8,252 nt of DNA from NCBI GenBank assembly GCA_007121975.1, contig SKJO01000507.1, positions 1 through 8,252 of the forward strand, read 5' to 3'. The DNA is from Nitriliruptoraceae bacterium (GTDB lineage Bacteria > Actinomycetota > Nitriliruptoria > Nitriliruptorales > Nitriliruptoraceae). This document shows positions 5,778 to 8,252 of this stretch, in pieces (position 1 is the stretch's first letter; every line of letters begins with the position of its first letter). The notes beneath the pieces are model-generated. The model had not been told where the DNA came from. It was given only the letters and a program-made list of their open reading frames with translations, and made no database searches. Made by a program: the position numbers and the translations under genes.

Positions 5778-5851
5778 CGTCGAGGTCCGACGCTACCCGC
5801 GAGCCCGCACCCCACCCCGTTCGCCCGGCCGGGTCCCCTGGACGGCGGAGA

Positions 5852-7033
5852 TCACCAGCGCAGCAACGCGCCGACACCCTCGTGCTCCTCGAGGTGCGCC
5901 GCCGCGTCGGGCTCCAGCGGGGTGACCCGCGCCCCGGTGGCGATCGCCCGCTCCACCAGCCGCTCGAGGAACAGCGGCTCGGCGTGGAAGTCGAGGTCGG
6001 ACTGCGCCACCAGTCCCTCGATGCGCGGATGCAGGCTGCCGTCCTCGGCGCGGTAGCCGCTGACGGTGCGGGCATCGTCGAACACCAGGTGCGAGACGCG
6101 CCCCTCGTTGAGCGCGGAGCACACCTGACGCAGGCCGATGGCTGCCGGTCCCCCGCTCAGGCGCCGGTCGAGCACGGCCGCGGCCAGCGTGCGCTCCCGG
6201 TCGAGGTGGACCGAGCGCAGCAGCGGCCAGACAGCATCCGCGATGGCCGGGGGGGAGGCATCCTCCCACGAGGCGTCGGCGATCAGGACCCGTAGCGTGC
6301 CATCCTCGTGCAGGGCGTCCTCGACGACCTCACGCAGCTTGGGCGGGGAGGAGAGCACCAACCGGTCCCAGCCGTGCTGCTTGGCCAGGCTCCGCACGTG
6401 CTCGGCGAAGCCGCGCAGGAAACGGTGACGCTGGGTCGCGACGCGCTCCTCGAAGCGGTCCCGGTCCACGAAGCCGTGGTGGGGGTGCTCGGGGTTGCCC
6501 GGCGACGGTCCGGCCTTCTCGGGTGCGGCGACGTCGTCGGAGACGTCGAAGCGCTGTGCCTCGAGCTCCTCGACCTCACCGACCTGCCAGCGCAGCACCC
6601 GGGCACTGGCGCGCGACACGACCAGCACGCCTGCCGCCCGACCTTCGTCGTGGGCGGCGACCAGCGGCCGCAGGTACGGGCCGTCGTGCAGCACGACCCG
6701 CTCCCGGAACGGCAGTTGGACGGCGACGGTCTCGCTGCGTCCGTCGTCGAGGCCGAGGAACAGCGCGCGGCCCCGGCCCGCGGCCCGGGGGTCGAGCAGC
6801 CGCTCCATGGCCGGGGTGGCCTCGCTGAGCCGTCGCTCGAGGACCTTGGCGAGATCCGGGTCACGCCCGGCCACCTCGGCGCGCAGCGCCTTGAGCTGGT
6901 TGCGGATCTCGATCGGCGCCGTGGGCTGAGGGTCCGCCGCCTGCGCGGGACTGAAGCCCGTGTAGACCGACAGCACCCCCTTCGCATCCACGAAGCCGAG
7001 CAGGTCCCGGATGGTGGTGTCATCGATACTCAT
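5852..7033 (-). CDS. Bacterial archaeo-eukaryotic release factor-like protein (baeRF/VLRF1-related)
   Basis: The product has 393 residues, a usual length for this group, with no signal peptide. Three parts are recognisable. The N-terminal part (1-130) opens with LLGFVDAKGVLSVYTGF. A middle eRF1 domain-2-like part (about 131-275) begins GVLVVSRASARVLRWQVGEVEELE and holds the His-rich segment GNPEHPHHGFVDRDRFEERV (179-198). A C-terminal eRF1 domain-3-like part (about 280-393) has CSALNEGRVSHLVFDD (305-320), ATGARVTPL and the closing EGVGALLRW. The family is related to eRF1, Pelota and Vms1/ANKZF1 and is thought to act on peptidyl-tRNA in stalled ribosomes. The catalytic GGQ of classical eRF1 is absent. 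Q201 in VATQRHRFLRGF lies in the region where a catalytic glutamine might sit, but I cannot assign it. The ATG start may be leaderless: TACGAT lies six bases upstream and there is no good Shine-Dalgarno. Domain family is fairly sure; subfamily and activity are not. Confidence 0.78.
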   Translation of the reverse strand: MSIDDTTIRDLLGFVDAKGVLSVYTGFSPAQAADPQPTAPIEIRNQLKALRAEVAGRDPDLAKVLERRLSEATPAMERLLDPRAAGRGRALFLGLDDGRSETVAVQLPFRERVVLHDGPYLRPLVAAHDEGRAAGVLVVSRASARVLRWQVGEVEELEAQRFDVSDDVAAPEKAGPSPGNPEHPHHGFVDRDRFEERVATQRHRFLRGFAEHVRSLAKQHGWDRLVLSSPPKLREVVEDALHEDGTLRVLIADASWEDASPPAIADAVWPLLRSVHLDRERTLAAAVLDRRLSGGPAAIGLRQVCSALNEGRVSHLVFDDARTVSGYRAEDGSLHPRIEGLVAQSDLDFHAEPLFLERLVERAIATGARVTPLEPDAAAHLEEHEGVGALLRW

Positions 7034-7039
7034 ATCCCC

Positions 7040-7045
7040 ATCGTA
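7040..7045 (-). promoter_or_regulatory. Candidate -10 for a leaderless baeRF-like transcript
   Basis: The - strand hexamer TACGAT fits TANNNT and is separated from the ATG at 7033 by exactly six bases, the geometry of actinobacterial leaderless genes. A weak TCGACG -35-like hexamer lies 15 bases upstream. The GGGG before the ATG is too close to be a good ribosome site. Confidence 0.4.
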
Positions 7046-7080
7046 GTGGTCCGAGGCGGTCGTCGACAGGGCGAGGTCGG

Positions 7081-7086
7081 TACCGT
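7081..7086 (+). promoter_or_regulatory. Candidate -10 for a leaderless site-2 protease transcript
   Basis: TACCGT fits TANNNT and is followed by six bases and then the ATG at 7093. No Shine-Dalgarno lies at a usable distance. No clear -35 is seen at 16-18 bases. Confidence 0.4.
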
Positions 7087-7092
7087 TCGACC

Positions 7093-8252
7093 ATGTTCAC
7101 CCGCGCCGTGCGTATCGCCCGCGTCCGCGGCGTCGAGGTCCGCCTCGATCCGTCGCTGGCGATCATCGTCGTGCTCGTGGGTTGGACCCTGGGAACCCGC
7201 TTCGCGGCCGACTTCGCGTTGTCGACGGCGCTTGCGATGGCGGTGGCCGGCACGCTGCTGTTCTTCGCGTCGCTGCTCGCCCATGAACTCGCCCATGCGC
7301 TCGAGGCCCTGCACCGCAACCTCGAGGTGCACAGCATCACGCTGTTCCTGTTCGGCGGGGTGACCGAGATGCACGCCACGACCGACTCGCCGCGCGACGA
7401 GTTCGTCATCGCCGCGGTCGGTCCCTACGTCAGCCTGGTGTGCGGTGCGGTGTTCGGGCTGGTCGCGACCTTCGCCACCGCCCTGCCCACGACGGTCGGC
7501 GCCCCCATCGCCGAGGTCGCCGGTCTGCTCGGCTGGCTCAACGTGCTGCTCGCGGTGTTCAATCTGGTTCCGGGCGCGCCGCTCGACGGAGGCCGTGTGC
7601 TGCGCGCGGGGCTGTGGTGGATCACCGGCGACCGCCGTCGGGGCCTGCGCATCTCCGCCCGGGCCGGACAGGCACTGGGGCTCGGACTCGCGGGCTACGG
7701 CCTGACCGGCCTGGCCATGGGCGGCACCGCCGTGGCCTTCGCCGCGTTCTGGTGGGTGCTGATCGGGGGGTTCCTGTTCGCGGCGGCCCGCACCGAGCTG
7801 CGCCAGAGCGACCTCGACGACCTGCTGCTGCACCACCACGTCACCGACCTGTTCACCGCCCCGCCCCGGGTGCTCGACGCCGATCAGCGGTTGGATGCCG
7901 CCGACCTGCCCACCCCGGCCGGCGACCTCGTCGCGGTGGTGTCGGGCAGCCGGCTGCTCGGCGTCATCCCCGCGGAGGAGCTCGCGACGCTGCACCCGAC
8001 CGAACGGGCGCTGCGGATCGCCGGCGAGCTCGCCGAACCGGTCGACGACCGTCCCGAGGTGGCGATCGACGCCACGCTGCGGACCCTGGTCGACGGCTTC
8101 CACCAGGGATCGGACGCGGTGCGCATCGTCGCCGACGAGCAGCCGGTGGCCGTGCTCACCGAGCGGGACGTCGCCCGCGGGATCCAGCGTCTGCGCCGCA
8201 CTCCACCGTCGCAACGCCACGCCCCGACCCCGCCGCCCCCGCCCCCGACCCC
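7093..8252 (+). CDS. Site-2 protease (M50 family) zinc metalloprotease with CBS-like C-terminal part, 3' end outside window
   Basis: The frame is open from the ATG at 7093 to the window end (386 complete codons). It encodes an intramembrane metalloprotease of the short group with an SpoIVFB-like core. The zinc motif HELAH is at 64-68 in a membrane helix (AGTLLFFASLLAHELAHAL). The second active-site motif NLVPGAPLDGGRVL (157-170) supplies D165, the third zinc ligand. GPYVSL at 110-115 lies between them, in the family's conserved G-P region. About six membrane helices span 20-235. Residues 245-365 look like a divergent pair of CBS domains, ending in VAVLTERDVARGI, which in related proteins bind adenine nucleotides and regulate activity. 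The fragment then enters a Pro-rich tail (371 onward), probably close to the C-terminus. The family cleaves membrane-embedded substrates such as anti-sigma factors; the substrate here is unknown. It is divergent from the baeRF-like gene with only 59 bases between the start codons. Confidence 0.92.
   Translation, partial: MFTRAVRIARVRGVEVRLDPSLAIIVVLVGWTLGTRFAADFALSTALAMAVAGTLLFFASLLAHELAHALEALHRNLEVHSITLFLFGGVTEMHATTDSPRDEFVIAAVGPYVSLVCGAVFGLVATFATALPTTVGAPIAEVAGLLGWLNVLLAVFNLVPGAPLDGGRVLRAGLWWITGDRRRGLRISARAGQALGLGLAGYGLTGLAMGGTAVAFAAFWWVLIGGFLFAAARTELRQSDLDDLLLHHHVTDLFTAPPRVLDADQRLDAADLPTPAGDLVAVVSGSRLLGVIPAEELATLHPTERALRIAGELAEPVDDRPEVAIDATLRTLVDGFHQGSDAVRIVADEQPVAVLTERDVARGIQRLRRTPPSQRHAPTPPPPPPT

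Noticed and set aside
5765..5815. N-terminal extension of the TPR-like gene to 5815
   Set aside because: The strong AGGAGGT site lies inside this extension, just ahead of the ATG at 5764, and the extra residues (Gly/Arg-rich) do not look like part of the fold.
5824..5833. CCCGGCCGGG palindrome between the baeRF-like and TPR-like genes as a terminator or operator
   Set aside because: It is a ten-base perfect palindrome without a loop or T-run; at this GC content it carries little weight.
5249..7363. Long + strand frames at 5249-6295 and 6308-7363
   Set aside because: They are mirror frames of the TPR-like and baeRF-like genes; composition is biased and no start signal or domain is visible.
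7030..8220. A 396-codon open frame on the - strand antisense to the site-2 protease
   Set aside because: It lies opposite a gene with clear HELAH and LDGG catalytic motifs and a continuous frame. The antisense translation is rich in Gln, Arg, Gly and His with no domain. Long antisense frames are expected at this GC content.

Overview
The window is very GC-rich, with strong G/C preference at third codon positions, short intergenic gaps and several overlapping gene ends. A SigC-type ECF sigma factor, a PASTA-domain Ser/Thr kinase, a CopC-CopD fusion and a release-factor-like (baeRF) protein all point to an Actinomycetota chromosome, probably outside the best-studied genera. I see no mobile element, tRNA, rRNA, CRISPR array or phage gene. 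No stretch longer than 170 bases lacks a gene.

Layout, left to right. (1) Bases 1-1131, + strand: the 3' part of a PASTA-domain Ser/Thr kinase gene, ending in a run of 19 Pro-Glu pairs. (2) Bases 1143-4239, - strand: a tightly coupled three-gene operon read right to left. It holds a zinc-binding (ZAS/zf-HC2) membrane anti-sigma factor, a CopC-CopD copper protein (YcnJ-like) and a DUF1775 copper-binding protein (YcnI-like); both junctions are compatible with 4-base stop/start overlaps. (3) Bases 4408-4947, + strand: a sigma factor closely resembling mycobacterial SigC, divergent from the anti-sigma gene across a 168-base region. That region carries an 18-base tandem repeat which displays the ECF -35-like motif GGAAC three times on the - strand. 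(4) Bases 4916-5764, - strand: a soluble helical/TPR-like protein overlapping the sigC 3' end. (5) Bases 5852-7033, - strand: a bacterial archaeo-eukaryotic release-factor-like protein. (6) Bases 7093 to the end, + strand: a site-2 protease (M50) with a CBS-like C-terminal part, divergent from (5) and cut by the window edge.

The most coherent unit is 1143-4947. A SigC-like sigma factor, an anti-sigma factor with an RsrA-like Cys/His spacing, and two envelope copper proteins form one divergent locus. The natural model is that copper or thiol stress is sensed by the ZAS anti-sigma factor, sigma is released, and the copper operon and possibly the sigma gene itself are transcribed. The parts are seen in the sequence; the signal and the regulatory wiring are inferred.

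The remaining genes look like ordinary chromosomal genes: envelope signalling (PASTA kinase), membrane proteolysis (S2P) and translation or ribosome rescue (baeRF).
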